Positions 24,326-34,894 of a stretch of 64,000 nucleotides of DNA are shown one piece after another. The DNA is from Epiperipatus broadwayi (lineage: Eukaryota; Onychophora; Udeonychophora; Euonychophora; Peripatidae): NCBI GenBank assembly GCA_028023455.1, contig JAQFVV010000027.1, forward strand, positions 10,721,845 through 10,785,844, read 5' to 3'. The notes under the pieces are model-generated. The model saw only the letters and a program-made list of their open reading frames with translations, was not told the origin of the DNA and did not search any database. The position numbers and the translations under genes were made by a program. The stretch's first letter is position 1, and each line of letters begins with the position of its first letter.

Positions 24326-24571
24326 ATGAGAATTTACGAAAATAAAATACATAGAGCATACCAATAGCTCAAACAAGCTCTTAATTGGTAACTGCTGTAA
24401 GAGAAAATCTTTAAAATCTCTATGAGCACTTATCAATCTCTTATTGCACTTATCAATTAATAGCTTGTTTGAGCTATTGGTACGCTCTCTGTATTTCATT
24501 TTTGTAACCACAAGCTTATAAAAACAATGTCAAGTTATATATGACTTGTTTCATTGATAATGAGAATTTAC
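24326..24571 (+). mobile_element. Family C hairpin retroposon with 12-bp target duplication
   Basis: A 222-base insertion (24338-24559) is flanked by ATGAGAATTTAC at 24326-24337 and 24560-24571. The 5' end is the base of a hairpin (arms about 24339-24388 and 24452-24503, including CCAATAGCTCAAACAAGCTC). An unpaired tail follows and ends CTTGTTTCATTGATA. The tail matches the minus-strand tail at 1.1-1.6 kb. The 81-codon minus-strand frame is a shadow of the inverted repeat. Confidence 0.85.
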
Positions 24572-24839
24572 CAAGTAGCTCAGGAGACTTTCAGATAACC
24601 AGTTCTCAAACAATCTAAATGTTCATTCTATATTGGTTGATAAATGAGTATTTAGCTATTCTCAATAATAAATAGATTGGTAGTACTATTGTCAATGATC
24701 TGATAAAGCAAAAAAAAAAAAAGGTATTATAATATATATTTTGCTTTTGATGAGAGATATCATATAATATCAAATGATTTTAATATCTTAATGTATTTTT
24801 AATATTGTAATTCATATATATGCATGTTACTCATAGTAT

Positions 24840-25140
24840 GTATAATATATAGATCAGTAGATAGATAAATAGGTGGATAAGTAAATGAGTAAATAAGTAT
24901 TTATGCAAGCTACCAAACTGGCAGGTAAGTAGTTAAGTATGAAGATATGATGGATAGATAGACCCACAAATAGACATTCACATAAAAAGACAGATATGCA
25001 TATAGGCAAATAGAGGTAAGTGATATGTAGATAGATAGGCAGATAGACACACATATAAACAGGTAAAATAGATAGATGAATGAATAGATGGTGTTTAAGT
25101 AGGTAGATAGATAGCTGAATAAATAGATAAATGTGATAAT
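24840..25140. repeat. Diverged tetranucleotide (GATA-like) microsatellite
   Basis: Repeated TAGATAGATA, GGTAGATAG and AGATAGG variants fill about 300 bases. The 128-codon minus-strand frame (24854-25240) is an artefact of this repeat. Confidence 0.8.
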
Positions 25141-25616
25141 AATAGAAGTATTTGTTTATTTGCCGATAATACTTAGTCTCAAACAAGTATATTATATATC
25201 CAAATCTAAATGCTGCTAATAACACTACAAAGGAAAACAAACCAAATTCTCACAAGAAACATATTTTGTCTAAATGCATCAGTGTTTACCAATTGTAGTA
25301 AAATTCTAAGAACATGCTTGATGTATTTAACATAATGGTTACAACATTATGTCAACAAGCCTCTAATGTATATCAAAGTTTGAAAGTATAAAAATTATAT
25401 TTATGCTTAATATAATGTGTATATATTTTACTCAATAAAGTGCTAAGATAAGAAAGTGAGATGAGTGAGTATGACCAAATGCAGTCTTGTATTGGAACAA
25501 ATGATAAAGAGCTTGATAAGTAACAATGATATCTCCCACCTCTCATAAGAATGATTATATTTGAAGGACTATATATTGGACTGTACATATAATTAATTAT
25601 TATTTATTATAACTTA
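25141..25616. other. AT-rich non-coding stretch
   Basis: No gene or repeat was recognised. Confidence 0.4.
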
Positions 25617-25835
25617 CAAGCCTGTCCGTTAAAGTATGAAGATTGTCTATCTTAATATATATCTGAGCACTTATAGTATATATGTGTAGAGATGATAATC
25701 TGGACCAACTGATGATTGCTGGTTTAGCGTATATTGGTGATTATTTATCTTTTCAACATATATGTGTTTAAGTGTATCAGTGTTATTAGATAGAGTGGAG
25801 AGTGGTGGGTCATGTGCTGTGCTCATATACCATAT
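25617..25835 (+). mobile_element. Family B1 single-arm copy, ribozyme broken
   Basis: Matches the sense arm and tail of the 11.2 kb element (AGCCTGTCCGTTAAAGTA at the start, GGAGAGTGGTGGGTCATGTG in the tail), without the inverted arm. The hammerhead core CTGATGA (25709-25715) and the 5' part of stem II remain, but the segment holding GAAA and stem III is deleted (AGCGTATATTGG), so it cannot cleave. Confidence 0.75.
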
Positions 25836-26455
25836 ATATTCAATAACTTTATAGTTAAAAATAAAATAGTCAATAATTTATTGTCCATGTGTTTATAAGA
25901 ATTTGAAGCATCATTATAGCAGAACTGGTCTAGAATCTGCTACTCTATCATTGAACCAAACCAGTTCAGATGTAGGGAACCCAAAAAAAAAATTTAAGTG
26001 TTTACGATAATATTATGGATACTGAAATATTGATGTTTTTTTTTTGTTTTTTTGAGGCTGTGATAGCAAATACTTTTAAACCAAAAAAACAACAAGTGAA
26101 TAAACTTGGAAATGTTAAAAATAAAAAGAGAATGACCACCAATAAAATGGTTGGAATCATCAATGAATATATCATTGAGAATCTAAAAATTCATGATAAC
26201 AAATCAAGACAGGGAAATTCAGAAGAGTCTATATCATACTATTAAATAATAATGATACTGATATTATGCTTTCAGTATCTCCAACTGACACTATCCGTAG
26301 CTCTTATTATAATTGTTTCTATGACTTTTTTTATTTTTTCCCCCATAAAATTTAAGTTTACCTGTTACCAATTCTTTATGATAAATATATATGGGTGCGT
26401 GTGTTGCAATACATGTATACTACTGTAATATCACCTGTTCATTATTTCTTGCACT
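25836..26455. other. AT-rich non-coding stretch
   Basis: About 25915-25990 reads on the minus strand like a weak tRNA-type SINE head (TGGTTCAATGATAGAG). The 76-codon frame 26015-26245 is Lys/Asn-rich without a recognisable domain. Confidence 0.35.
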
Positions 26456-26665
26456 TATACAATCTATTAACTCAGTAGCATCTTCTAGTACAAACTATAG
26501 TAATCAATGAATGCTAGGCATAATCTAGTAATTAATCTGAAGATATTGGATGAGTAAACACTAGATGGACATATTGGAGAATTAACATGATAACATCTAC
26601 TGATTACTATAGTTTGCAGTAGGTGGCAGTATTGTATGGAGAAAGTTGGTAAAGTGTTAATATGT
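26456..26665 (+). repeat. Diverged family A hairpin
   Basis: Inverted arms (CAAACTATAGTAATCA with its complement at about 26600-26615) and the right-hand end GTGGCAGTATTGTATGGAGA match the family A hairpin base at 30.4 kb. The ribozyme segment is not recognisable. No target duplication was found. Confidence 0.6.
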
Positions 26666-27020
26666 GTAAACTGTCTGTTTTAATTTATACATTCATAGTT
26701 TTCATTTTGTTTCTTTATGATATATACAATTTCTATTTCTGTTTTATTCTTAACTTATTTATTCCCTGAAGTTCTTTAATAATAATTTCCAGAAACCAAT
26801 GTTTCGACTTAATTTAAAAAGTACATTAGAGTAAATAAAGAGATAACTTAATAATTATATAAAAGATCGAAACATCGCTGTTTATATGAAAACTATATAA
26901 TTAAAAAACTTCAATGAACAAAGAAGTATGAAGCAAAAATGTTATATATTGTATCCTCAGGTAAACGGACGGCATGTGATTAAACATGTAACCTGATAGA
27001 AACTGGGTATCAGAGATTAC
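26666..27020. other. AT-rich non-coding stretch
   Basis: Nothing recognised. Confidence 0.4.
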
Positions 27021-27190
27021 AAAATGTAACATTGTAATATTAATAAGCCAATGCACATGAGCTTTGTAGATTTAACTGTATAAATGAATACAAAGCACAT
27101 GTGCATTAGCTTATTGGCTTATTAATATTACAGTTTATAAAAACATCGCGCTATACAAAATAAATGTCTTGTTTAAAATGTGACATTGTA
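27021..27190 (+). mobile_element. Small hairpin retroposon with 16-bp target duplication
   Basis: A 138-base insertion (27037-27174) lies between AAAATGTAACATTGTA (27021-27036) and AAAATGTGACATTGTA (27175-27190), one mismatch in 16. The 5' end is the base of a hairpin (arms 27037-27068 and about 27089-27128, including AATAAGCCAATGCACATG). An unpaired tail of about 46 bases contains CGCGCTATACAAAATAAATG, the same tail type as the 19.85 kb element. Confidence 0.85.
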
Positions 27191-29306
27191 GCCTAAAAGA
27201 AACGAAGCGAGATCAAATCAAACAGCCAAATTGTAACCTTAGAAAATGACTGCCGATCATAATCTTATAAATATAACGGTCACATAAATAGTAACAGCTA
27301 ATTTTTACAACAATTTTATTAAATCTCACAAAGATCTTATTAAATAAAACAGAAATGCAGCACGAGAAAGCCAGTTCAATCGGTCAAACAAAATATCAAC
27401 ATATTATTATTCAATAATGATAAGGTTTCTCTAATATCTTAAGAGATATCGGCTAAAGCTCAGGGTTCTGCAATTGCTTTGGTAATTCTTGCAGAGAACA
27501 CCAACAATTATAATAATAATAATAATAAACATTCTAAAATATTATTAATAAACTAGAAGAGGAGGAGAAACCTCAACTCGCTCTTACAATACTTTAATGA
27601 TCTTGGAATTCCCCACCAAATCCCAAGTCGCATGGTTACAATTGATTTCTTTCTAATAAAAAATCTGTTTCACTCTCCCTTTTTAAATCCCTCACACTAT
27701 CCTATTGCCATGATCAGATCTCCGTGGAATAAATAGTCAATTTTATCAATTCACAATGCCACATTATTGCTTTAGCAATAAATCTATGAGGTCTTAATTT
27801 GAAATTGAAATATTGTGGCCTCAGCATTCTTATAATGAATGCAAAATTTCTACTATTACTTTTATAAATACATTGTTGATCAATGAATGTTATTCTAGTG
27901 ATTAGCATCAGTAAACAGACACTTAATTTACGAGTTAATATCTATTTTTCATTAGCTAATGAATAATAAAACTTTATAAAATTCCTAAATAGTTAACTAA
28001 TATAAAATATATCAAACTCTTTAAATTTTGAATATTATCTTCATCGATTAAGAGTACATTCGAATACCATGAGTGGCAAAAGGATTTTATGTCCTCTCAA
28101 TATATTTATCAACAACATAATAAATTTATTAAAATGGAAATAGCAATAATTAATCTGAATTTAAGTTTTCCTTCAATAGATTTGCCATATGCTAATTTGA
28201 AAGCAAATTTTGTATTTTCTAATAATTTTTAATTCAATAGTTAAACATTTATTACGTGTCTATACCTGGAGAAGTATCAAAATTTTCATTTAATAAGGTT
28301 GTATAATGTTTAGATTTCTGGATTTACTGAGTCCCAAGAACATTAAGACACTACACCAAATTTAAATAACAAAAACAAATTTAACAACTTTAATATAACA
28401 TAAACATCTTAGCATTCCAATAAATAAAATTTAAAAAAAATTATATTTACAAGGAATTTCTACAATCGTTATTGGAGAATGCAGCGCCATTTTCTTTACA
28501 TTAAATAGTATGTAGTTGAATTACACATCCATATCATATGGTATTCTTACATGGACCTAACATTGAAATAGCTCAAATTACCTAAATTTGACATTTTTTA
28601 GAAACACATACCTATTTTACTAATAGTAACAATAATTATTTTATATACTGCTATGTAAAATAATCTAATAAATTTTTAGATAAAATTTTAACACTTGTAA
28701 CATTTTTCGATAGAAACATATGCCTTTTGATGCTATTGGCTCTTACTTCAGCTTTATAAGCTACATATTAGTTATCTATTTTATAAATCTTTAGTAATAA
28801 AACTTTACTAACTAACGATTGTTTTCTCTAAATTATAGTTTTTAACTATAATATTTTATTAACTATACCTTGTATACACTTTTACTTTTCAGCTATAAAC
28901 AAAACCTTCAATCCCTTCAGAGATCATACTTACACATCAGCACACACTCGATGCTTTCTATGTCTCAACAATCACTCCAGCGGTAACTTGCTTCAGTACC
29001 CGGTTGATTATGATGCCCATTGCTTATTAGGCTACTAATATTAATTTAAAATTTAGAATAATTACTTCTCGGTTTTATAAATGATTGTGAGCAAAGCTCA
29101 GCAAAGTACATTATACATTAAACCGTAAACACACACTTATGAATTAAAAAGTGTCTCTGAAGTAGGTGATACACTTCAAATATTAAACTCCAACAATGAC
29201 ACGCAATGGAAAAATATCGACGAAGATAGATCCAGGAGGAAAATAAGACTATAAAAGCAATAAATATGTGATGACATGAATCCGGAGGATGCTCCTACTA
29301 TCTGAG
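27191..29306. other. AT-rich non-coding stretch, no gene seen
   Basis: Includes an (AAT)n patch at about 27510-27530. No exon or repeat was recognised. Confidence 0.4.
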
Positions 29307-29430
29307 GATAATAAGATAAACAAAGGCAAAACTCTCCATACAGTAGTGCCACCCTGTGCCAAACAGAATAATCAATGGATGCCAGAAGGCTTGTGCATAA
29401 AATCCCTATCTAGTGCCTACTCATCCAATA

Positions 29431-29472
29431 TCCCCAGACTAGTTTCTGGCTTGTGGCCATCATCAGTGAGAA
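29431..29472 (-). ncRNA. Type I hammerhead ribozyme, family A, antisense unit 1
   Basis: The complement of CTGATGA is at 29460-29466. On the minus strand stem II is UGGC/GCCA with loop CACAA, then GAAA, a 2-bp stem III (AC/GU) and the triplet GUC before UGGGGA. Stem I pairs UUCUCA with UGGGGA using G-U pairs. Confidence 0.65.
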
Positions 29473-29886
29473 GCCTTGGATCTGAGAGCACTGCACCTAG
29501 ACCTTAGAATCTAATGCAACCCTCCAGCAGCCACCTTTTAACTCTACTTTACTACAAAACCATGAGAATGAAATTGAAAACATTGTTAATATCTTCAATC
29601 TAAGCTCAATAGCTTATATAATCATATGTGTCTGAACTCAATTCAGCACCTATACATTTTAGTGTCTTTGGCTCTTAAACAACCATAGCCACCACTATCC
29701 TATTAGGTAGGATTTGTGTTAAACCACTAAAAATCACATGATCACCATCTCTATACTAGCACATAATTGTTGTAAACAAAGGCAAAACTCTCCATACAGT
29801 AGTGCCACCCTGTGCCAAACAGAGTAATCAATGGATGCCAGAAGGCTTGTGCATAAAATCCCTATCTAGTGCCTACTCATCCAATA

Positions 29887-29928
29887 TCCCCAGACTAGTT
29901 TCTGGCTTGTGGCCATCATCAGTGAGGA
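29887..29928 (-). ncRNA. Type I hammerhead ribozyme, family A, antisense unit 2
   Basis: Same motif as the first antisense unit, within the left arm of the long hairpin. All core positions match those of the sense copy at 30.27 kb because the two arms are near-perfect complements. Confidence 0.65.
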
Positions 29929-30265
29929 GCCTTGGATCTGAGAGCACTGCACCTAGATCTTAGGACCTAATGCAACCCCCCAGCAGCCACCTTTTAACTC
30001 TACTTTACTACAAAACCACACCTAATCCTACCTAATAGAATAGTAGTGGCTATGGTTGTTTAAGGGCCAAAGACACCAAAATATATGGATGCTGAATTGA
30101 GTTCAGACCCATATGACTATATAAGCTATTGAGCTTAGATTGAAGATATTAACAATGTTTTCAATTTCATTCTCATGGTTTTGTAGTAAAGTAGAGTTAA
30201 AAGGTGGCTGCTGGAGGGTTGCATTAGATCCTAAGATCTAGGTGCAGTGCTCTCAGATCCAAGGC

Positions 30266-30307
30266 TCCTCACTGATGATGGCCACAAGCCAGAAACTAGT
30301 CTGGGGA
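30266..30307 (+). ncRNA. Type I hammerhead ribozyme, family A, sense unit
   Basis: Core CTGATGA 30272-30278; stem II TGGC (30279-30282), loop CACAA, GCCA (30288-30291); GAAA 30292-30295; minimal stem III A-C with G-U around a 2-nt turn; cleavage triplet GUC ending at 30301. Stem I pairs 30266-30271 (UCCUCA) with 30302-30307 (UGGGGA), six pairs including one G-U. All invariant core bases of the hammerhead consensus are present. It lies inside the right arm of the hairpin. Confidence 0.7.
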
Positions 30308-30474
30308 TATTGCATGAGTAGGCACTAGATAGGGATTTTATGCACAAGCCTTCTGGCATCCATTGATTACTCTGTTTGGCACAGGGTAGCACTACTGTAT
30401 GGAGAGTTTTGCCTTTGTTTACAACAATTATGTGCTAGTATATAGATGGTGATCATGTTTAGTGATAATAAGAT

Positions 30475-31000
30475 GTTAGCACTTAGTCGTTACACATATA
30501 AAACATGGGAATGAACCAATCACTGCTGCAACTATAAATATGAAACATATCTGTCAACTATGGAGATTGAGAGTAATCTTCGATCTCATAAACTAGTTAA
30601 AATATCTAATACTAACAATCATGAGAGAGCTACATTCGATCTCAACTCTCAAGTTAGCAATAACTTGGCATACCTTGGACACACAATGGTCATATACAAA
30701 TATCACTATCTTAGAGAGAAGTAGGTTTGAACTCTCGCTAAATATAACCCAGCATTGATGTATAAAACCAATAATATGATAATTGGCAAATATGACTTAA
30801 AAATTTATAGCCTTAAATAATTAAGAAACAAGAAATGTGCATCCTTGTCGTACACATATAATATTTTATATCTCTCATAACTTAGGACATAGCAACATTT
30901 AAAATCTTAATACCATATAATTAATATGACATAGCATCGATAATGTTAAATTTTAATAAGAATAAAAAAAATACGTGAGTAAATGATTTAAAATCTATCT
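30475..31000. other. AT-rich non-coding stretch
   Basis: Nothing recognised. Confidence 0.4.
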
Positions 31001-31208
31001 CACACATATAGATTTTTAATATTCTCATAGCATCTAGACACACATATAGATTTTTAATATTCTCATAGCATCTAGATTAAATCGTTTATAATGATACTAG
31101 AAAGGCATATTCAATCATAATATCTCACACATATAGATTTTTAATATTCTCATAGCATCTAGATTAAATCGTTTATAATGATACTAGAAAGGCATATTCA
31201 ATCATAAT
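31001..31208. repeat. Nested direct tandem repeats
   Basis: CACACATATAGATTTTTAAT starts at 31001, 31039 and 31126. The first step is 38 bases. The second is 87 bases and includes a further segment (TTAAATCGTTTATAATGA). The copies are essentially identical, so this is a recent duplication. Confidence 0.9.
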
Positions 31209-31435
31209 ATAATTTAATTTAATCAAAATTACCCCAAATCCAAAACTCAATCATACTAACAAGAAAAAATAAAATCAAAAACACAACCGATGGTTTCACT
31301 ACTACAAGCAGACTTTTCAAGTGTAAAGAACTATAAAACAACACCATATTTATATTAAATATTATCCACAAATCCATTTACTTCCCATCCACCCTTAAAA
31401 TTAAAAGAACTTTTAAATAAGCTAATTGCTTCAGA
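31209..31435. other. AT-rich non-coding stretch
   Basis: Nothing recognised. Confidence 0.4.
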
Positions 31436-31567
31436 ATAATAAATTTTCAATAATAAAGATTCTTTAATTCTTTTTTTTATTTCATTTCTCTCAAGCTAAG
31501 GTTGCCTTCTTTGAGAGAAATGAAATAAAAAGAAGAATTAAAAAATATTTATTATTGAAAATTTACT
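31436..31567. repeat. Imperfect hairpin repeat
   Basis: Arms about 31438-31497 and 31514-31567 are inverted copies (AATTTTCAATAATAAA outside, ATTTCATTTCTCTCAA inside) around a short GC-richer loop. Confidence 0.8.
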
Positions 31568-32015
31568 CAATAATTAGCCTGGTTTTTAGAAGACCCATTT
31601 CCAATCCAGTCACCAGATTGATTGTTGACTTCATTCTGGTTTATTGTATTAATTTATTTTGATTAGGGATCATTCATGATGATGAATAGTAATTTTGAGT
31701 ATTATTCATACTTACTTTTATTATAATACTGGTTGATATATAGTTAATTATAGCTGCTCAGAGGAGTAGCTGGATGATCTCTTAGAGATCTCATATCTCA
31801 TGCTCTCTTCTATAATACATAACATCTCTTGAATATAAAATTGCTTAATATAATATATATTTTGAAATTGTTAAACATTACTTTAATTATTAATTTGATA
31901 TTTTATTTAAATTGACTGGGGATGGTGATGATTTTCCACAACCCCAAGTATGACCAGGTATGGCAATTTTTTTCCTGACTCCCATCTCATTACAATATAT
32001 ATATATATATATATT
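31568..32015. other. AT-rich non-coding stretch ending in a (TA)n tract
   Basis: A (TA)n run at about 31997-32015 borders the next element. No gene was seen. Confidence 0.4.
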
Positions 32016-32425
32016 GAACAAATAATGAAGAGAAGGGTAAGAGATTGTGATCTGGGCTAAATGATGAGTGCTGGTTCAGCATGAAATGTAGATCTTGGGG
32101 ATCATTTATCCTTTTCATGTCTTTAATCATATGTTTCAGTAATCAACCATGGAATTGTAATTATAATAAAAATAAATTATGAAAAAAATCTAGAAATAAT
32201 GTGTATATGAAGTTGAAATGTCACATGTGCTATATGAATTGTTTGATAAGTGTGTCTATGGTCTGAGAGGTTGGTCTGACTTCTAGACTAATGCATGGTT
32301 GTGATTGGGTTGCAAGGTAACTCATTGGAAACATCAGTTACTTCTTGTTCGGTTGCATATAATCTAAGTTATTTACACATTTATATATATATAATCTAAG
32401 TTATTTACACATTTACATATATATA
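32016..32425 (+). mobile_element. Family B2 element with mutated ribozyme
   Basis: Aligns over most of its length with 34.9-35.3 kb. The hammerhead segment at 32049-32105 has stem II and GAAA intact, but the core reads ATGATGA (32061-32067) instead of CTGATGA, and stem III has a mismatch. It is predicted dead. A 34-base direct repeat (ATAATCTAAGTTATTTACAC, twice) and TA runs mark its right end. Confidence 0.7.
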
Positions 32426-32454
32426 TATTATAACGATCAAAATGTAAGTGAAGA

Positions 32455-32640
32455 TCGAATCTAACCGCAAAAACAATATCTGCAACTACCAGGGCGCCAT
32501 CTAGGCATTTGAGCCTAGAAAAATTTATAAAGTAGGCAGATACGCGCAGTTAAGATTCCACTTTTATTTAAATATTCCGATCGTTAGCCCAAGTCACTAG
32601 CTCAGCGGAGACGCAGAGATAAAAATCTATATCTTAATTT
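32455..32640 (-). repeat. Family D tRNA-like SINE, minus strand
   Basis: In order, GGCGCCATCTAGGC, GAGCCTAG, GGCAGATAC and AAGTCACTAGCTCAGC match the complement of the 8.34 kb copy. Confidence 0.6.
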
Positions 32641-32783
32641 ATATCTTAAATATCAATAAATAAAAGCCACTGCCAGAAATTAACACATAAAAATATTTAT
32701 TTACGCACATATAAAATAACATTTAAATTCTGAGGAATAAGTTTAACATTTTAGATTTTTATATTAACTTTTTAATTTTACAT

Positions 32784-33167
32784 TTAACTAAGTTTCAATA
32801 AGTTTAATATTTTATTTAGATAGTCAAGTATGAATAGACTACATAGATCTGCATTTGAAAAGAAAATATTCTTCCCTGATTTAACCTTAGGCAAGAAATT
32901 TCGCAACCAAACTGGCGCCAATCCATCTGATACATTCATGTATTCAATGTAGCATGATACGACAACACAAAATACTAAACTGTCAGGAAAGTACATCTGA
33001 ACAGTAAGTAGAATTAGAGAAGACATTGACTCTCCACCAACAGGAATGTTACATCTGTTGGCAAGTAGAACAATAAACAAAAAACTCCATAGGAATGGAC
33101 TGCGGTCTTCTGCCGACTTACAAACCCATCCATAGGCAAACAGAAGGTGTGTGGCATATATATGCAA
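32784..33167 (-). CDS. Unrecognised 127-codon open frame
   Basis: The frame is the longest in this part of the window without an assigned family. The N-terminal half has mixed hydrophobic composition (LWSFLFIVLLANRC) and includes a run that could be a membrane segment. The local base composition is less AT-rich than the flanks. I do not recognise any domain. The minus strand has a good splice donor consensus GTAAGT inside the frame, so it could be an exon, part of an old element or chance. Confidence 0.25.
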   Translation of the reverse strand: MHIYATHLLFAYGWVCKSAEDRSPFLWSFLFIVLLANRCNIPVGGESMSSLILLTVQMYFPDSLVFCVVVSCYIEYMNVSDGLAPVWLRNFLPKVKSGKNIFFSNADLCSLFILDYLNKILNLLKLS

Positions 33168-34890
33168 TCCTGCCCATAGCGAACCTCATACTACATCTAC
33201 TAATTACACAAATATATCCAATCCATTGAGCCAATTCAACCACGAAACGAATAACCTAAGATTACCCTCCCTTAATATAACTTTACAAAACTATATAGCC
33301 ATTCACGCCCGACTTAAATTTAACATTTAGATACGTTCGCACAAATGCATTTTATAAAATTTGTTTTAAAATGTTGAGTACAGATCAGCTGCACAGATTC
33401 CACGGTCAAAAACATTCCAAATTAAACACAACCGATCAAAATACAAAGTCATCGATAAACGTCACTTGCATAGAGAATATACAAATCCCATTAGCATTCA
33501 TTGTAAGATGCTTGCAGTGATATCGTTGACATATATTCTAATCGAATGTGAAAACCACAACATTATCAACCGCTAACGAATCTATGCAACGTCTATACCC
33601 AACCTAAATTTCATCATTTAAAATTTAAACAACAAATAATTTATACAATAAGAGAAAAAAAAAATGGAAATGATTTTTAGCAATCGGAAAACATATAAAA
33701 TTAAACATTATTAATTTGATTTAAAAACTTACAAAAGTCAGATAAGAGTCCGTTTTTAACATTTAAGTTGGCTTGTTTATCAATTTATAAAACTTGACGA
33801 AAGTTCTTAATTGATTTTAATAATTGTTCATTTCATATAGCTTATGGTAGAAGAGTCCAGGTTCCTGTTTTTAATTCCCGTGACGCCTCCATTGGAAGAT
33901 AATGTTCTGGAGATGGCAATAGCTGGTTCAAGGTATCACAGTCTTTTCCTTTTTCTTTTTTAAATAGAGTGTGGTATGTGCATCCTACCACAACTCTCAA
34001 ACACACAATGCTGGAACTGCCAGAAAAAACTGTATTTCCCTTTTTATATTAATCCACACGGATTCAATCAACAAAACGTCACTAATCCATCACTTTCGTT
34101 AGGGTCCGAGCCAAGGCTTAGTGCTTCCATTGGCCAAGCTAAAATCTCTTTATTCTCTTATCTAATTTACTCTCTGACTTTTTAATTAGACAGCTTTTGG
34201 ATAATTAATAAACAATCATTTCCATTTACAGATTACAGGAATTAATTAAAACTGTTTTTATTTTTACTTACGTTATTTCTTTCTTAAAACTATTTTTATA
34301 TTTAAATCTTTTTTTATAAAAAAAAAAAACATTCAAATACCTTTTTTTATTTATTAAAAAAAAATATTTTTAAAGTTTAGCATCTGTGCGAATGTATATA
34401 CGTTTAACAAACCTTTTAATTTTAGCGTTTAGTTTTTTACTTTTATTTGCGAACTTTTAAGTTTTTATTTTAAATTAATGTAACGACATATTTATATATT
34501 GTTACAATATATATATATATATATTATAATTAAATTTTCATTTCATAGTTTGAAGTTGCTGAAACTAAAGCTCTGCTGTGATCCTCTGAATATAATACAA
34601 TGATTGTACACCCCTCTACAAGGTGTTGAAAATGAATACTGTCCTCCACTTGTGTGAAACGTGTGAAACATAACACTATCAACATGGGCAAAGAAATTAG
34701 GTGTTGATACCTCTATGCCACTGCAGATACATTATTCATTAAATAAGACTTTAAACAAAAACTTATTTGAGCTAGTGATAATGTCTAGGTTGATAAATGA
34801 TTAATATTATTAATATATATTACCATAACAGTGGTTTATATTAATGTTGTACTGCGTAAAATTTGAAACGTCAATTAAACTACAGTAATT
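33168..34890. other. Non-coding stretch, no gene seen
   Basis: Includes a mildly GC-richer part at about 33840-34160 without a recognisable protein, and a (TA)n run at about 34507-34525. Confidence 0.4.
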
Positions 34891-34894
34891 TGCT

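Larger units (their letters stand above)
29307..30474 (+). mobile_element. Family A composite insertion with three hammerheads
   Basis: The whole block 29318-30463 (1,146 bases) is flanked by GATAATAAGAT at 29307-29317 and 30464-30474. It has three parts: a nearly full antisense unit (29318-29740), an antisense partial unit (29741-30018) and a full sense unit to 30463. Bases 29737-30018 and 30176-30457 are 282-base inverted arms with a 157-base loop. The sense 3' end carries the family tail (TATGTGCTAGTATATAGATGGTGAT). The 5' start AAACAAAGGCAAAACTCTCC is the same as in the short copies. Confidence 0.85.

Noticed and set aside
24854-25240. 128-codon minus-strand frame rich in Tyr, Leu and Ile
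   Set aside because: It is the translation of a GATA-type microsatellite.
31001-31208. CRISPR-like array
   Set aside because: Only three units with unequal spacing, no distinct spacers, and eukaryotic context.
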